Notes under the pieces: generated by a model
Seen by the model: only the letters and a program-made list of their open reading frames with translations
Databases searched by the model: none
Told to the model about the DNA's origin: nothing
Made by a program: the position numbers and the translations under genes
Shown here: positions 12,541 to 23,013 of the stretch, piece after piece
Layout: the number at the start of each line of letters is the position of its first letter
Position numbering within the stretch: position 1 is the first letter of the stretch
From: Serratia proteamaculans
GTDB lineage: Bacteria > Pseudomonadota > Gammaproteobacteria > Enterobacterales > Enterobacteriaceae
Direction: 5' to 3'
DNA length: 64,000 bases
NCBI RefSeq assembly: GCF_008830365.1
Contig: NZ_WBKI01000003.1
Location: 62,001-126,000 of the forward strand

Positions 12541-14772
12541 TTAGCTGCCGTGCAGTCGTTTGGCATCTATCACATCCGGCAGTTGGTTGAGCTTGGCCAA
12601 TACCCGGCCCAGCACCTGCTGGTTATAGATTTCAATGTCCATATCGATGGTCGCCAACTGCTTTTTGGTGTCGCTCCGGCTGGCCACGCCCAGCACGTTG
12701 ACCTTTTCGTTGGCCAAAATGGTGGTGATGTCGCGCAGCAGACCGCTGCGATCGTTGGCCATCACACGCACCACCAGCGAATAACCGCTGGAGTAGCTTT
12801 CGCCCCACACCGCGTCAACGATACGTTCCGGCGCATGCGACTGCAGATCCACCAGTTGGTCACAGTCTGCCCGGTGGATCGAAATACCGCGTCCCTGGGT
12901 GATAAAGCCGACAATGTCGTCACCCGGGATCGGCTGGCAGCAGCGGGCAATGTGGTGCATCAGGTTACCTACCCCTTCCACCACCACCCGGCCGTTGTCC
13001 TTGCTGCGAGTTGCCGCTGGCGCCTTGTGCTGAACCAGTTGGCGCAGTGCTTCGCGATCCTGCTCTTCGGCGCTCGGTTTGTTGAACTTGCCCTGCAGGA
13101 AGTTCACCATCTGATTCAGGCGAATATCCCCGCCACCAATCGCCGCCAGGATTTCATCCAGCGAATTCATGTTGTAACGCGGGATCAACAGCTTCTCGGC
13201 CTCTTTCAGGCTGATGCCGAGGTGTTCCAGCTCGCTGTCCAGCATTTGGCGACCGGCCAGGATGTTCTTGTCACGATCCTGCTTGCGGAACCAATTGTGG
13301 ATCTTGGAGCGCCCCCGGCTGGTGGTGACGTAGCCCAGGTTCGGGTTCAGCCAGTCACGGCTCGGGTTCGGCTGCTTCTGGGTGATGATTTCAATCTGAT
13401 CGCCCATCCGCAGCTGGTAGGTAAAGGGCACGATGCGGCCGCCAATTTTGGCGCCGATGCAGCGGTGGCCGACGTCGCTGTGAATATGGTAGGCAAAGTC
13501 GAGCGGCGTAGAGCCGGCCGGCAGATCCACCACGTCGCCTTTCGGGGTAAACACATAAACCCGATCGTCGAATACCTGGCTGCGAACCTCGTCGAGCATC
13601 TCGCCGGAATCCGCCATCTCTTCCTGCCAGGCGATCAGTTTGCGTAGCCAGGCGATGCGTTCTTCATAGCCGGAACGCACTGTCGCAACCGCGCCCTCTT
13701 TGTATTTCCAGTGCGCAGCCACGCCCAGTTCGGCGTCTTCATGCATCTGGCGGGTACGGATCTGGATCTCCAGCGTTTTACCGCGCGGCCCCAGCACCAC
13801 GGTGTGGATCGACTGATAACCGTTAGGTTTCGGGTTGGCGACATAGTCGTCGAACTCATCCGGCAGATGGCGGAAGTGGGTATGCACAATCCCCAGCGCC
13901 GCATAGCAGTCCTGCAAGCGCTCGACCACCACGCGCACCGCGCGCACGTCAAACAGCTCGTCAAACGCCAGGGCTTTCTTCTGCATCTTGCGCCAGATGC
14001 TGTAGATATGTTTCGGGCGGCCGTAAATATCCGCCTTGATGCCCTCGTCGCCCATAGCACCACGCAGTGTAGCGACGAAATCATCAATAAATTGCTCGCG
14101 ATCGATGCGGCGTTCATGCAGCAGTTTGGCGATGCGCTTGTATTCGTCCGGGTGCAGGTAGCGGAAGCAGAAATCTTCCAGCTCCCATTTCAGTTGCCCG
14201 ATACCGAGGCGGTTGGCCAGCGGTGCATAGATATTCGAACACTCTTTGGCCGCCAGTACGCGTTCGTCTTCCGGCGCATCTTTCACTTCACGCAGGTGAG
14301 CGATACGCTCCGCCAGCTTGATCACCACGCAGCGGAAATCTTCCACCATCGCCAACAGCATGCGGCGCACATTGTCGACCTGTTCGGAGGCCATCGAATC
14401 GTTTTGGGTGGCTTTCAGTTGGCGGATGGCATCCATGTCGCGGACACCGTGTACCAGGTAGGTGATGCCCTTGCCGAAGGCTTCGGTCAGGGTTTCTTCC
14501 TCCACAATACCGGCATCCACCAGCGGGAACAGCAGCGCGGCGCGCATGCTGTCGTTGTCCATGCTCAGGGTCGAGAGGATTTCAACCATTTCCAGCCCGC
14601 GCCACAGCAATAGCGACGCGTTAGGGTGATTCTGAGTCTGTTGCTCACAGTAGCGCCAGGTTGCGGCTAATCGCTCACATGACTGCGGGTTAGGTAGCCC
14701 CAAGCTGGCAATCCACTCGTCGAGAGCAAATTCGCCAGCCGTGTTCAGATGTGCACTTCTTACCGCAACCAT
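12541..14772 (-). CDS. relA: (p)ppGpp synthetase I, stringent response factor
   Basis: RelA binds stalled ribosomes carrying uncharged tRNA and makes (p)ppGpp from ATP and GTP/GDP. The 743-residue protein has the full multidomain order: a degenerate hydrolase-like HD region, the synthetase domain with NGYQSIHTVVLGP near the middle, a TGS domain (VYVFTPKGDVVDLPAGSTPLDFAYHIHS), and a C-terminal ACT domain. GGGAGAGG lies just before the ATG. Upstream, where most enterobacteria keep rlmD in the same operon, only a decayed rlmD fragment remains. Confidence 0.97.
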   Translation of the reverse strand: MVAVRSAHLNTAGEFALDEWIASLGLPNPQSCERLAATWRYCEQQTQNHPNASLLLWRGLEMVEILSTLSMDNDSMRAALLFPLVDAGIVEEETLTEAFGKGITYLVHGVRDMDAIRQLKATQNDSMASEQVDNVRRMLLAMVEDFRCVVIKLAERIAHLREVKDAPEDERVLAAKECSNIYAPLANRLGIGQLKWELEDFCFRYLHPDEYKRIAKLLHERRIDREQFIDDFVATLRGAMGDEGIKADIYGRPKHIYSIWRKMQKKALAFDELFDVRAVRVVVERLQDCYAALGIVHTHFRHLPDEFDDYVANPKPNGYQSIHTVVLGPRGKTLEIQIRTRQMHEDAELGVAAHWKYKEGAVATVRSGYEERIAWLRKLIAWQEEMADSGEMLDEVRSQVFDDRVYVFTPKGDVVDLPAGSTPLDFAYHIHSDVGHRCIGAKIGGRIVPFTYQLRMGDQIEIITQKQPNPSRDWLNPNLGYVTTSRGRSKIHNWFRKQDRDKNILAGRQMLDSELEHLGISLKEAEKLLIPRYNMNSLDEILAAIGGGDIRLNQMVNFLQGKFNKPSAEEQDREALRQLVQHKAPAATRSKDNGRVVVEGVGNLMHHIARCCQPIPGDDIVGFITQGRGISIHRADCDQLVDLQSHAPERIVDAVWGESYSSGYSLVVRVMANDRSGLLRDITTILANEKVNVLGVASRSDTKKQLATIDMDIEIYNQQVLGRVLAKLNQLPDVIDAKRLHGS

Positions 14773-14832
14773 AACCTCTCCCTACTTTGCAGCGACCTCT
14801 GGCGCAAACCGTTAATCAACAGCGCCATTGAC

Positions 14833-15251
14833 TCAATATGCCCCGTATGCGAAAACCGTTCCAACATTCACACACGCGCAAGACGATAAGAAGCTGGCGT
14901 GACTCAGCCTATTCTTATGTGCATTATATTGCCCATTAGCTCCCGGTGTGGCAACACCTTCTATGCCTGCCACCGCAGCGGCGCGTCGCGCCAACGGCAG
15001 GGTAAAAAGCCCCAGGCCACAGAACAGATCCAATACCCGAACATTGGGTTGAATAGCCTGCCATTCAAGGGCAAGCCCCACCATTAACTGATTTAATAAG
15101 CTATTTATCTGAATAAAGTCACACCAGCCAAAGTCTAAGCGTAGCCCGTCGCTCTGATAATACGGCGTTTCGGCGCACAGTTTTTCGAGACTCTCACTGC
15201 CCGGTGCCGAATAAAGAAGTACGCCATAGTTTGTCGAACGAGTGCCGGTTC
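14833..15251 (-). pseudogene. rlmD: rlmD (rumA) remnant, 23S rRNA m5U1939 methyltransferase
   Basis: One minus-strand frame from about 15251 to 14833 encodes a middle slice of RlmD. It starts near STNYGVLLYSAPGSE (E. coli SHSEGLSLYLAPDSE) and runs through DGLRLDF, the DFIQIN segment, ALEWQAIQPNVRVLDLFCGL and TLPLARRAAAVAGIEGV. The SAM-binding motif has Leu where E. coli has Asn (CGLGLF against CGMGNF). The N-terminal TRAM and Fe-S region and the C-terminal third with the catalytic Cys are missing, and a stop codon lies two codons before the slice. The position between relA and barA is the usual rlmD locus, so this is a deletion remnant and not a new gene. Confidence 0.85.
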
Positions 15252-15296
15252 ATTTAAAGTAGAGCCTGTCCGGCAATTTTCCCACATTGGAATCCC

Positions 15297-18017
15297 ATGA
15301 CCAAATACAGCCTGCGGGCGCGCATGATGATCCTGATTCTGGCCCCAACGCTGTTGATTGGTCTGTTGCTCAGCACTTTCTTCGTGGTGCACCGCTACAA
15401 TGAATTACAGGAACAGTTGGTTGATGCCGGTGCCAGTATTATCGAACCGCTGGCGGTGGCCAGCGAGTACGGCATGACGTTCCGCAGCCGTGAGTCGGTC
15501 AGGCAATTGGTCAGCCTGTTGCACCGTCGCCATTCGGATATCGTGCGATCCATTACGGTGTTCGACGCGCAGAACAATCTGTTTGTCACCTCCAATTATC
15601 ATCACAACTTTACCCAATTGCAGTTGCCGAAAGGGGTGCCTATCCCCACCGATCTGATGCTGACACGGCGTGGCGACTCACTGATCCTGCGCACCCCGAT
15701 CCTGTCGGAGAGCCAATATCCGGACCAAGCCGTCAGCAGCGATCCCCAGCAGGATAACCGCCTGGGCTATGTGGCGATCGAGCTGGATCTGCAGTCGGTC
15801 CGGTTGCAGCAATACAAAGAGGTGTTTGTCTCCACCCTGCTGCTGCTGTTGTGCATGTGTATCGCCATTCTGTTTGCTTACCGCCTGATGCGTGACGTCA
15901 CCGGCCCGATCCGCAATATGGTGAACACCGTTGACCGCATCCGCCGTGGCCAGCTCGACAGTCGGGTCGAAGGCTTTATGCTCGGCGAACTGCACATGCT
16001 GAAAAACGGCATCAACTCGATGGCGATGTCGCTAACCGCTTACCATGAAGAGATGCAGCAAAATATCGATCAGGCCACCTCCGACCTGCGCGAAACGCTG
16101 GAGCAGATGGAGATCCAGAACGTTGAGCTGGACCTGGCAAAAAAACGCGCACAGGAAGCGGCGCGTATCAAATCCGAATTCCTGGCGAACATGTCGCACG
16201 AGCTGCGGACCCCGCTCAACGGCGTGATCGGCTTTACCCGCCAGATGCTGAAAACCGAGATGAGCGTCACCCAGACCGACTATCTGCAAACCATCGAGCG
16301 CTCGGCCAACAACCTGCTGACCATCATCAACGACGTGCTGGACTTCTCCAAGCTGGAGGCCGGCAAGCTGGTGCTGGAGCATATCCCGTTCTCGCTGCGT
16401 GAGACGCTGGACGAAGTGATAGTGCTGCTGGCCCCCAGCGCCCATGAGAAAGGGCTGGAACTGACGCTGGATGTGCACAACGACGTACCGGAGCAGGTGA
16501 TTGGCGATTCACTGCGACTGCAACAGATCATTACCAACCTGTTGGGCAACGCGATCAAATTTACCGAGACCGGCAACATCGATATCCGCGTCGAGCTACG
16601 TGGCCAGCAGGATCGCCAGATGGAGCTGGAAGTGCAGATCCATGACACTGGCATTGGCATCTCCGAACGGCAGCAGTCGCAGCTGTTCCAGGCGTTTCGT
16701 CAGGCGGATGCCAGTATTTCACGCCGCCACGGCGGTACCGGCCTGGGGCTGGTGATCACCCAGAAGCTGGTGAAGGAAATGGGGGGCGATATCTGCTTCC
16801 ACAGCCAATTGAACCGCGGTTCGACCTTCTGGTTCCATATCACTCTTGATCTGCATGAAGGCATGCTGTCGCTGCCGTCAAACCTGCCGGATCTGCAAGG
16901 TAAGACCCTGGGCTATATCGAAGCCAACCCGATGGCGGCACAGGCGACGCTGAATATGCTGAGCGTCACCCATTTGGTGATCACCCATTCGCCAACGCTG
17001 GCCCAGTTACCGAAGAAAAATTACGACTTCCTGCTGGTGGGAGTGCCGATCCCGTTCCGCGAAAATATGGCGCAGCACGAAAGCAAACTGTTGGCGGCAT
17101 TGAAGATCGCAGACCGGGTGATTCTGGCGCTGCCCTCTCAGTCACAGATCAATGCCGAACAGCTTAAACAGCAAGGTGCGGCCGGCTGCCTGATCAAGCC
17201 GATCACCAGCAACCGTCTGTTCCCGCTGCTGCGCATGGAAACACCGCCGCGCCTCACCGCCCTGCCGGAACATAAACGCCTGCCGTTGACGGTGATGGCG
17301 GTCGACGATAACCCGGCCAACCTGAAGCTGATTGGCACTCTGCTGGCCGAACAGGTGGAGAAGACCCTGCTGTGTGAAAGTGGGGAAGAAGCGCTGCTAC
17401 TGGCGCGCGACAACGTGCTGGACCTGATCCTGATGGATATCCAGATGCCCAATATTGACGGCATTCGTACCAGCGAGCTGATCCGCCAACTGCCGCATCA
17501 CAATTCGACGCCGATCGTCGCCGTCACCGCCCATGCGGTTAGTGGCGAGCGCGAACATTTGTTGCAGGCCGGTATGGATGACTATCTGGCCAAGCCGATT
17601 GACGAAGCGATGCTGACCCGGGTACTGGCGCGTTATTACAGTGGCGAACCGGAGCCGATAGCGCAGCTTAATCAACCGCTGCTGTCGCTCGACTGGCCGC
17701 TGGCGCTGCGTCAGGCCGCGAACAAGCCCGATCTGGCGCATGACCTGCTACAGATGCTGCTCGATTTCCTGCCGCAGGTCAGCGGACGGGTACAAGCGAT
17801 GTTGGACGGCACGCCGGATGATGGCATTCTCGATTTAATCCACAAACTGCACGGCAGTTGCAGCTACAGCGGCGTACCCCGCCTGAAACAGCTGTGTTTC
17901 TACCTTGAACAGCAACTGCGTCAGGGCATCAGTAATGATGAGCTGGAGCCGGAGTGGCTGGAACTGTTGGATGAAATTGAGCTGGTCAGCCAGGCGGCTC
18001 GCGCCCATCTGGCCTGA
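15297..18017 (+). CDS. barA: hybrid sensor histidine kinase BarA
   Basis: BarA is the inner-membrane tripartite sensor kinase that phosphorylates UvrY and so activates the Csr small RNAs; in E. coli it responds to short-chain carboxylates. The 906-residue protein shows TM1 at about residues 10-32, a periplasmic loop, TM2 near 175-197, a HAMP domain, then the phosphoacceptor His301 in [11 protein letters not shown], an ATPase domain ([10 protein letters not shown]), a receiver domain with Asp714 (LILMDIQMP) and a C-terminal HPt domain with His849 ([12 protein letters not shown]). These match E. coli His302, Asp718 and His861. The start is at the end of the rlmD remnant, so the promoter lies in or near that debris. 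Confidence 0.96.
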   Translation: MTKYSLRARMMILILAPTLLIGLLLSTFFVVHRYNELQEQLVDAGASIIEPLAVASEYGMTFRSRESVRQLVSLLHRRHSDIVRSITVFDAQNNLFVTSNYHHNFTQLQLPKGVPIPTDLMLTRRGDSLILRTPILSESQYPDQAVSSDPQQDNRLGYVAIELDLQSVRLQQYKEVFVSTLLLLLCMCIAILFAYRLMRDVTGPIRNMVNTVDRIRRGQLDSRVEGFMLGELHMLKNGINSMAMSLTAYHEEMQQNIDQATSDLRETLEQMEIQNVELDLAKKRAQEAARIKSEFLANMSHELRTPLNGVIGFTRQMLKTEMSVTQTDYLQTIERSANNLLTIINDVLDFSKLEAGKLVLEHIPFSLRETLDEVIVLLAPSAHEKGLELTLDVHNDVPEQVIGDSLRLQQIITNLLGNAIKFTETGNIDIRVELRGQQDRQMELEVQIHDTGIGISERQQSQLFQAFRQADASISRRHGGTGLGLVITQKLVKEMGGDICFHSQLNRGSTFWFHITLDLHEGMLSLPSNLPDLQGKTLGYIEANPMAAQATLNMLSVTHLVITHSPTLAQLPKKNYDFLLVGVPIPFRENMAQHESKLLAALKIADRVILALPSQSQINAEQLKQQGAAGCLIKPITSNRLFPLLRMETPPRLTALPEHKRLPLTVMAVDDNPANLKLIGTLLAEQVEKTLLCESGEEALLLARDNVLDLILMDIQMPNIDGIRTSELIRQLPHHNSTPIVAVTAHAVSGEREHLLQAGMDDYLAKPIDEAMLTRVLARYYSGEPEPIAQLNQPLLSLDWPLALRQAANKPDLAHDLLQMLLDFLPQVSGRVQAMLDGTPDDGILDLIHKLHGSCSYSGVPRLKQLCFYLEQQLRQGISNDELEPEWLELLDEIELVSQAARAHLA

Positions 18018-18030
18018 TGCGACAGGCAAC

Positions 18031-18058
18031 AAAAAAGGCACTCCGTCGTGGAGTGCCT
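18031..18058 (-). terminator. intrinsic terminator in the degP direction
   Basis: Read on the minus strand, the 9-base stem is followed at once by six T residues (complement of the A-run 18031-18036). It lies about 180 bases after the degP stop and would also end any transcript started inside the hairpin-bounded element. In the barA direction the same hairpin lacks a proper T-run. Confidence 0.75.
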
Positions 18059-18209
18059 GAGTTTGATAACAAAGTTGTCTTTGAATCCGAGATACCCGGG
18101 CCTAGCGCACCGAGGGGCGCTCCGGCGGGCAAGCCGCTACGACCCCTTCGGCACGCTCTCCCTAATAACGGGCTGTCAGTAGTCTGAGGCACTCCGTCGT
18201 GGAGTGCCT
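18031..18209 (-). other. structured element bounded by two copies of one hairpin
   Basis: The 9-base-stem hairpin AGGCACTCC-GTCGT-GGAGTGCCT occurs twice, at 18036-18058 and 18187-18209, exactly 151 bases apart. Between them lie further inverted repeats: CAAAG-TTGT-CTTTG (18070-18083), AGCGC/GCGCT (18104-18121), and GGGG/CCCC (18114-18117 with 18143-18146) enclosing GCGG/CCGC (18125-18137). Only the left hairpin has a T-run, on the minus strand. The element could be a degP 3' untranslated region that yields a small RNA, an independent small RNA, or a non-coding repeat. I see no protein-coding signal in it. Confidence 0.5.
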
Positions 18210-18235
18210 TGTTCGCAAGGGTTGGCTGATTAACC

Positions 18236-19666
18236 TTACTGCATCAGCAGATACAGCGAAGTGTCACCGCGCAGGATATTCAGCGCCAGTACCGAGGGTT
18301 TGCTGTCGAGGATTTTACGCAGTTCGCCCAGATTCTGTATCGGCTGCTGGTTAACCCCCAGGATAAAGTCGCCTTTTTTCAGGCCGATACGTGCAGCCGC
18401 GCTGCCGGCCTTGACGTTATCCACCTTCACGCCTTTCTGGCTGCCCGTCTGACCATTGCTCAGTTCGGCGCCTTCGATACCGGTGTAGATATTGCCGGAT
18501 TCAACCTGAGTCTGTGAGCTTTGCTCCAGCGTGACGTCCACGGTAATCGGTTTGCCGTCGCGGATAATACCCAGCGACATTTTGCTGCCGACCGGCAAAG
18601 TACCGATTTCCGCACGGAACGACGCGAAACTGGAGATGGCTTTACCGTTCATGGTGACAATCACGTCACCGGCCTTGATGCCCGCCTTGGCAGCAGAGGA
18701 TTTCGGCATTACCTGGCTGACAAATGCCCCGCGCTGCGCGTCCACTTTCATCGCTTTCGCCAGCTCAGAGTTCAGCTCAGCGCCCATAATGCCCAATTCA
18801 CCGCGTTTCACCTGACCGAATTCGACCATTTGCGCCGTCAGGTTTTTCACCATGTTGCTCGGGATGGCAAAGCCAATACCGATGTTGCCGCCGTCCGGTG
18901 CCAAAATGGCGGTGTTAATGCCAATCAGTTCGCCATTCAGGTTAACCAACGCACCGCCGGAGTTACCGCGGTTAATCGCCGCATCGGTCTGGATGAAGTT
19001 CTCGTAGTTTTCGATATTCAGCCCGCTGCGGCCCAGCGCAGATACGATGCCGGAAGTGGCGGTTTCACCCAGCCCATACGGGTTGCCGATCGCGACGGTG
19101 TAATCACCTACGCGCAGTTGTTCAGAGTCTGCCATTTTGATCGCCGTCAGATTTTTAAAGTCTTTCAGTTGAATCAATGCGATATCGGAACGCGGGTCCT
19201 TACCGATCACCTTGGCGTCAAATTTGCGGCCATCGCTCAGTTGGACCTGTATTTTGTTGGCATTATCCACCACGTGGTTATTGGTTACCACATAGCCTTT
19301 GGCGGCATCAATCACCACCCCGGCACCCAGCGCCTGGAATTTCTGCTGAGTCCCCTGGCCAGGTGCACCCTGCCCACCACCCTGACACATCGGCGAAGCC
19401 TGGAACGGCGAGCCGTCCTGGCAGAACGGTGAATCGTCACCGAAGAACTGTTGGAATTGCGGTGGCATCTTCGCCGTGTTGACGGTCGTGCTGCCTTCAA
19501 CATTGATGCTCACCACGGAAGGCATCACTTTTTCCAGCATCGGTGCCAGGCTTGGCAATTGCTGAGTGCTGGAAGAAGCGGTTTCTGCGGCGCTGGCCGT
19601 CATCGGCCCCATCGCCATACCAATACTGAAAGCCAATGCGCTCAGAACTAATGCGGTTTTTTTCAT
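18236..19666 (-). CDS. degP: periplasmic serine endoprotease/chaperone DegP
   Basis: DegP degrades or refolds misfolded envelope proteins at high temperature. The 476-residue precursor has a Sec signal peptide (MKKTALVLSALAFSIGMAMG, cleaved around ASA-AE), the regulatory LA loop with its Cys pair (SPFCQDGSPFQASPMC), a trypsin-like domain with the His in TNNHVVD, the Asp in RSDIALI and the Ser in RGNSGGAL, and two PDZ domains. Length and architecture match E. coli DegP (474). The promoter carries a clear sigma-E signature. Neighbouring barA is not the E. coli neighbour, so a rearrangement joint lies just downstream. Confidence 0.97.
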   Translation of the reverse strand: MKKTALVLSALAFSIGMAMGPMTASAAETASSSTQQLPSLAPMLEKVMPSVVSINVEGSTTVNTAKMPPQFQQFFGDDSPFCQDGSPFQASPMCQGGGQGAPGQGTQQKFQALGAGVVIDAAKGYVVTNNHVVDNANKIQVQLSDGRKFDAKVIGKDPRSDIALIQLKDFKNLTAIKMADSEQLRVGDYTVAIGNPYGLGETATSGIVSALGRSGLNIENYENFIQTDAAINRGNSGGALVNLNGELIGINTAILAPDGGNIGIGFAIPSNMVKNLTAQMVEFGQVKRGELGIMGAELNSELAKAMKVDAQRGAFVSQVMPKSSAAKAGIKAGDVIVTMNGKAISSFASFRAEIGTLPVGSKMSLGIIRDGKPITVDVTLEQSSQTQVESGNIYTGIEGAELSNGQTGSQKGVKVDNVKAGSAAARIGLKKGDFILGVNQQPIQNLGELRKILDSKPSVLALNILRGDTSLYLLMQ

Positions 19667-19718
19667 CTGTGTGTCTCTTATAAAGTCGTTCAGAAAGTAT
19701 TACGGTCTTTGTGCATAG

Positions 19719-19746
19719 TCAGAACGTATTAATACCCCTAAGTTCC
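19719..19746 (-). promoter_or_regulatory. sigma-E promoter of degP
   Basis: On the minus strand GGAACTT (19740-19746) is followed after 16 bases by TCTGA (19719-19723), the same hexamers and spacing as the E. coli degP sigma-E promoter. Transcription would start about 45 bases before the ATG. A single GTAAA lies farther upstream, but I do not see the two-box CpxR site. Confidence 0.85.
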
Positions 19747-19857
19747 GGCGCAGGTTATTGGTAATAGTAAACAAATATTGTCCGTCTTTACAAAACTCGA
19801 AATAGATAACGCGCCGTCCAGTAAAGTGCTTAAAATAATATTTATTAGCTGAATGAA

Positions 19858-21375
19858 TTATTCAGCAGCCATTAATCGCCGGTATTCGTCATAAGCATAA
19901 AGATCGGTCATACCGCTGATATAATCTTGCAGCAAACGCGCACGAAAATAATACTCGCGGATCGCCAACTGCTCGGGCGACAGGTGTTGCAGGCCTTCAA
20001 TCGCTTCTATGTAAGCCAGCCGATGTTTGGTCGACAGCTTATGAAACAGACGCGTTTCGATTGGATAAGCACGATGGCTGTCTTCCTGCACTAACAGGGT
20101 AAAATCCGCCAGCGGCATTGCCAACAGCGGGCTGTAAATATCCAGCAGGCCGCTGATCACCCGGTACCCTTGCAGTTCAAGCTGTTCGACTTCCGGGTGA
20201 TTAAACACGTGTTTGAACGCGACATTCTTGAATATTTTCAGCAATTGGTAAGCCGGGCTGGAATCCTCCAGCAGCGCTTGATTAAAGTTCCCCTGATAAA
20301 CCGCCTCCAGATTATCAATAAACCGCTGCGCCGCATGTGGGACCAACCGCGCCACGGTGAAAACCCGTAAATACATGAAGAACTGGTCTTCGCTGCTGCG
20401 TCGCGCGCCACCGTGCGCGATCTTGCGAAATGCGCTGGCCACGGTTTTATCAAACAAATCGCCCGGCGACACCGCCCCCCATTCCTGGGTTAAATGCTGG
20501 TAAAGCTGCTCGACGGTGAAAATGTTTTTTTCCACCGCATCTTCCAGATCGGCCACGCAGTAGGAAATATCGTCAGCGGCTTCCATTATATAGGTCAATG
20601 GGAAGCGGTCGAACTCACCCATATTCAGCTCGCGCCGCAGCCGATCGACAAACGCTTCTTCCGCCAGATAAAAGCCCGGTTTTTTCATCAGGTAGTTATG
20701 GCTGGCGGGAATGTCACTGGCCCAATAGGCCGGGCGGGTATATTTCAGGATACAGCCCACCTGCGCATAGGTCAGGTTAAGTTTCAGCAGGCTGTACACC
20801 AGCCGGATCGCCTGAGCATTGCCTTCGAAATGGCTGAGGTCCTGACGGATGCGGCTGCGCAGGCGGTTAAGATCGCTCTCGCCTTCGTGTAGGCGCAATG
20901 CGCTGACCTGACAACGATCGTTACTGGCCGGCTCGCTGCCACAGCTGGCGGGATCGAGCCGCTGGGAAAACCAGTTGTTAATCGCCGACTCACCAAAGTG
21001 ACCAAAGGGCGGGTTGCCGATGTCATGCATCAGACAGGCCATTTCAACAATGCTTTCAAAGGGATCCAGTAGTTTTGTCAGGCCGAGCTCATCGATTCGC
21101 CCGTCCTGTTTAAAGCGATTGAGGATCTCTTTGGCGATATGCCGCCCGACCTGCTGTACCTCCATCGAGTGTGTCAGGCGACTGCGAACCGCGGCGTTAC
21201 GCTCGAGAGGAAACACCTGGGTTTTTTGCTGCAGACGGCGAATGGCGGCGGAATTGACTATGCGCCCGCGATCGCTCTCAAACTGCCGGACAATATCGTA
21301 TTCTTCCTCGGCTTCAATTGGCTTGCTGAATGGCCGTTGGAAGCTGATTTTCTGCTTAAAGTCGATCCCGGACAT
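19858..21375 (-). CDS. dgt: deoxyguanosinetriphosphate triphosphohydrolase
   Basis: Dgt hydrolyses dGTP to deoxyguanosine and triphosphate and so shapes the dNTP pool. The 505-residue product begins at [15 protein letters not shown], the exact length of the E. coli enzyme; an in-frame ATG 57 bases farther upstream adds unconserved sequence. The metal-binding HD motif is in [19 protein letters not shown], preceded by the conserved [13 protein letters not shown]. It is transcribed divergently from mtnN and in the same direction as degP, with 191 bases including the degP promoter between. Confidence 0.96.
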   Translation of the reverse strand: MSGIDFKQKISFQRPFSKPIEAEEEYDIVRQFESDRGRIVNSAAIRRLQQKTQVFPLERNAAVRSRLTHSMEVQQVGRHIAKEILNRFKQDGRIDELGLTKLLDPFESIVEMACLMHDIGNPPFGHFGESAINNWFSQRLDPASCGSEPASNDRCQVSALRLHEGESDLNRLRSRIRQDLSHFEGNAQAIRLVYSLLKLNLTYAQVGCILKYTRPAYWASDIPASHNYLMKKPGFYLAEEAFVDRLRRELNMGEFDRFPLTYIMEAADDISYCVADLEDAVEKNIFTVEQLYQHLTQEWGAVSPGDLFDKTVASAFRKIAHGGARRSSEDQFFMYLRVFTVARLVPHAAQRFIDNLEAVYQGNFNQALLEDSSPAYQLLKIFKNVAFKHVFNHPEVEQLELQGYRVISGLLDIYSPLLAMPLADFTLLVQEDSHRAYPIETRLFHKLSTKHRLAYIEAIEGLQHLSPEQLAIREYYFRARLLQDYISGMTDLYAYDEYRRLMAAE

Positions 21376-21503
21376 CTGTTTCTCCGCCGTTGTATCCTGC
21401 CCCGTGATAACAATTCCCGACGGCATATGCAACGGATTATCTCTCTATGAGAGCCATGATAGACTATGGCGAAATTCCCACACCCAATCAGTGAGTGTTA
21501 TTT

Positions 21504-22205
21504 ATGAAAGTAGGCATCATCGGCGCAATGGAGCAGGAAGTCACCCTGCTGCGCGATCAAATCGAAAACCGTCAGACCCTTCAACGCGCGGGCTGTGAAA
21601 TCTATACCGGCCAGATCGGCGGCGTTGACGTGGCGCTGTTAAAGTCTGGCATCGGCAAGGTTTCTGCGGCCATGGGCACCACCCTGCTGCTGGAACACTG
21701 CAAGCCGGACCTGGTGATCAATACCGGTTCCGCAGGTGGCCTGGCCAGCACGCTGAAGGTCGGCGATATCGTGGTGTCCGAAGAAGTGCGCTACCACGAT
21801 GCCGACGTGACCGCCTTTGGGTACGAGCCAGGTCAGATGGCCGGCTGCCCGGCGGCGTTTGTGGCGGACGACGCGCTGATTGCGCTGGCGGAAGACTGCA
21901 TCAAACAGCTGAACCTGAACGCCGTACGCGGCCTGATCTGCAGCGGCGATGCTTTCATTAACGGCGCCGAGCCGCTGGCCCGCATCCGTGCCACCTTCCC
22001 GACCGTGGCCGCGGTAGAAATGGAAGCTGCGGCGGTCGGGCACATTTGCCACCTGTTCGCTACGCCGTTTGTCGTCGTACGCGCTATCTCTGACGTGGCC
22101 GACAGTGAATCGCACATGAGTTTTGACGAGTTCCTTACCGTGGCTGCCAAGCAATCTACGCTGATGGTCAACGCCATGCTGCAAACCCTGGCTAAGCGCG
22201 GTTGA
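21504..22205 (+). CDS. mtnN: 5'-methylthioadenosine/S-adenosylhomocysteine nucleosidase
   Basis: MtnN (Pfs) cleaves adenine from methylthioadenosine, S-adenosylhomocysteine and 5'-deoxyadenosine, recycling SAM by-products and feeding LuxS. The 233-residue protein starts [13 protein letters not shown], with the catalytic acids expected in GAMEQE, the EMEAAAV segment and RAISDVAD. I took the second ATG (21504) because the family begins at MKVGIIG. The btuF start codon begins one base after the stop, and yadS overlaps btuF, so mtnN-btuF-yadS form one operon as in E. coli. Confidence 0.97.
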   Translation: MKVGIIGAMEQEVTLLRDQIENRQTLQRAGCEIYTGQIGGVDVALLKSGIGKVSAAMGTTLLLEHCKPDLVINTGSAGGLASTLKVGDIVVSEEVRYHDADVTAFGYEPGQMAGCPAAFVADDALIALAEDCIKQLNLNAVRGLICSGDAFINGAEPLARIRATFPTVAAVEMEAAAVGHICHLFATPFVVVRAISDVADSESHMSFDEFLTVAAKQSTLMVNAMLQTLAKRG

Positions 22206-22206
22206 T

Positions 22207-23013
22207 GTGACACGACGCTTTTCAGCCCTGCTGTGGCTGCTGGCCTTATGGGTGGCGCTGCCTGCCAGCGCCACCCAACGGGTGATCAGCCTGGCTCCCA
22301 ACACCACTGAACTTGCCTATGCTGCCGGCATGGGCGAGACCCTGCTGGCAGTCAGTGCTTATTCCGACTATCCACCAGAGGCCAGGAAACTGGAACAAGT
22401 CGCCTCCTGGCAAGGGATCAATCTGGAGCGAGTGCTGGCATTGAAGCCGGATCTGATCCTGGCCTGGCGCGGCGGCAACCCACAGCGAGTGCTGGATCAG
22501 CTAGCCGCTTTTGGTATCCCGATCTTTTATGCCGATGCCACCACCATTGATGACATCGCCCAGCGGCTGGATGACCTGGCCCAATACAGCCCGCATCCTG
22601 AGCAAGCGCATCAGGCGGCAGACGCGATCCGTCAGCAAATTGCTGCGCTGAAAGCAAAATATCCACACAGTCAGCCACGACGGGTGCTGCTGCAATTCGG
22701 TACCCAGCCGCTGTTCACCAGCTCCGGTGCCACCTTGCAAAGCCAGGTGTTGTCGTTGTGTGGTGCAGAGAATATCTTTGCCGACAGCCGTATGCCGTGG
22801 CCGCAAATCAGCCGCGAACAGGTACTGGCTCGCCAACCGCAGGCCATCGTTATTACCGGCGACCAAAAAGAAATCGCCAGCGTGAAAGCCTTCTGGGCGC
22901 CGCAATTGCAGGTACCGGTGCTTGCGGTGAATGGCGACTGGTTCAACCGCGCCGGCCCTCGCATCATGCTGGCGGCGCAACAACTGTGCAGCCAACTGGC
23001 GGAGATCCGTTAA
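22207..23013 (+). CDS. btuF: periplasmic vitamin B12-binding protein BtuF
   Basis: BtuF captures cobalamin delivered by BtuB and hands it to the BtuCD transporter. The 268-residue product begins at GTG; a basic then hydrophobic stretch ending PASA is a Sec signal peptide. The mature part opens with [17 protein letters not shown], typical of the two-lobe class III binding proteins, and contains the WQGINLE and LILAW segments. The next gene starts inside its stop codon (TAATG). Confidence 0.95.
   Translation: MTRRFSALLWLLALWVALPASATQRVISLAPNTTELAYAAGMGETLLAVSAYSDYPPEARKLEQVASWQGINLERVLALKPDLILAWRGGNPQRVLDQLAAFGIPIFYADATTIDDIAQRLDDLAQYSPHPEQAHQAADAIRQQIAALKAKYPHSQPRRVLLQFGTQPLFTSSGATLQSQVLSLCGAENIFADSRMPWPQISREQVLARQPQAIVITGDQKEIASVKAFWAPQLQVPVLAVNGDWFNRAGPRIMLAAQQLCSQLAEIR

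Noticed and set aside
11941-13647. A 568-codon plus-strand frame opposite mazG and relA
   Set aside because: It spans two genuine genes and their gap on the other strand, with shadow-like composition.
14833-15084. A small methyltransferase gene starting at the ATG at 15084
   Set aside because: The same frame continues upstream with RlmD similarity and has no SD; it is a fragment of rlmD.
17986-18192. A 68-codon minus-strand frame in the barA-degP gap
   Set aside because: It falls across the terminator hairpin and structured element and has no SD.
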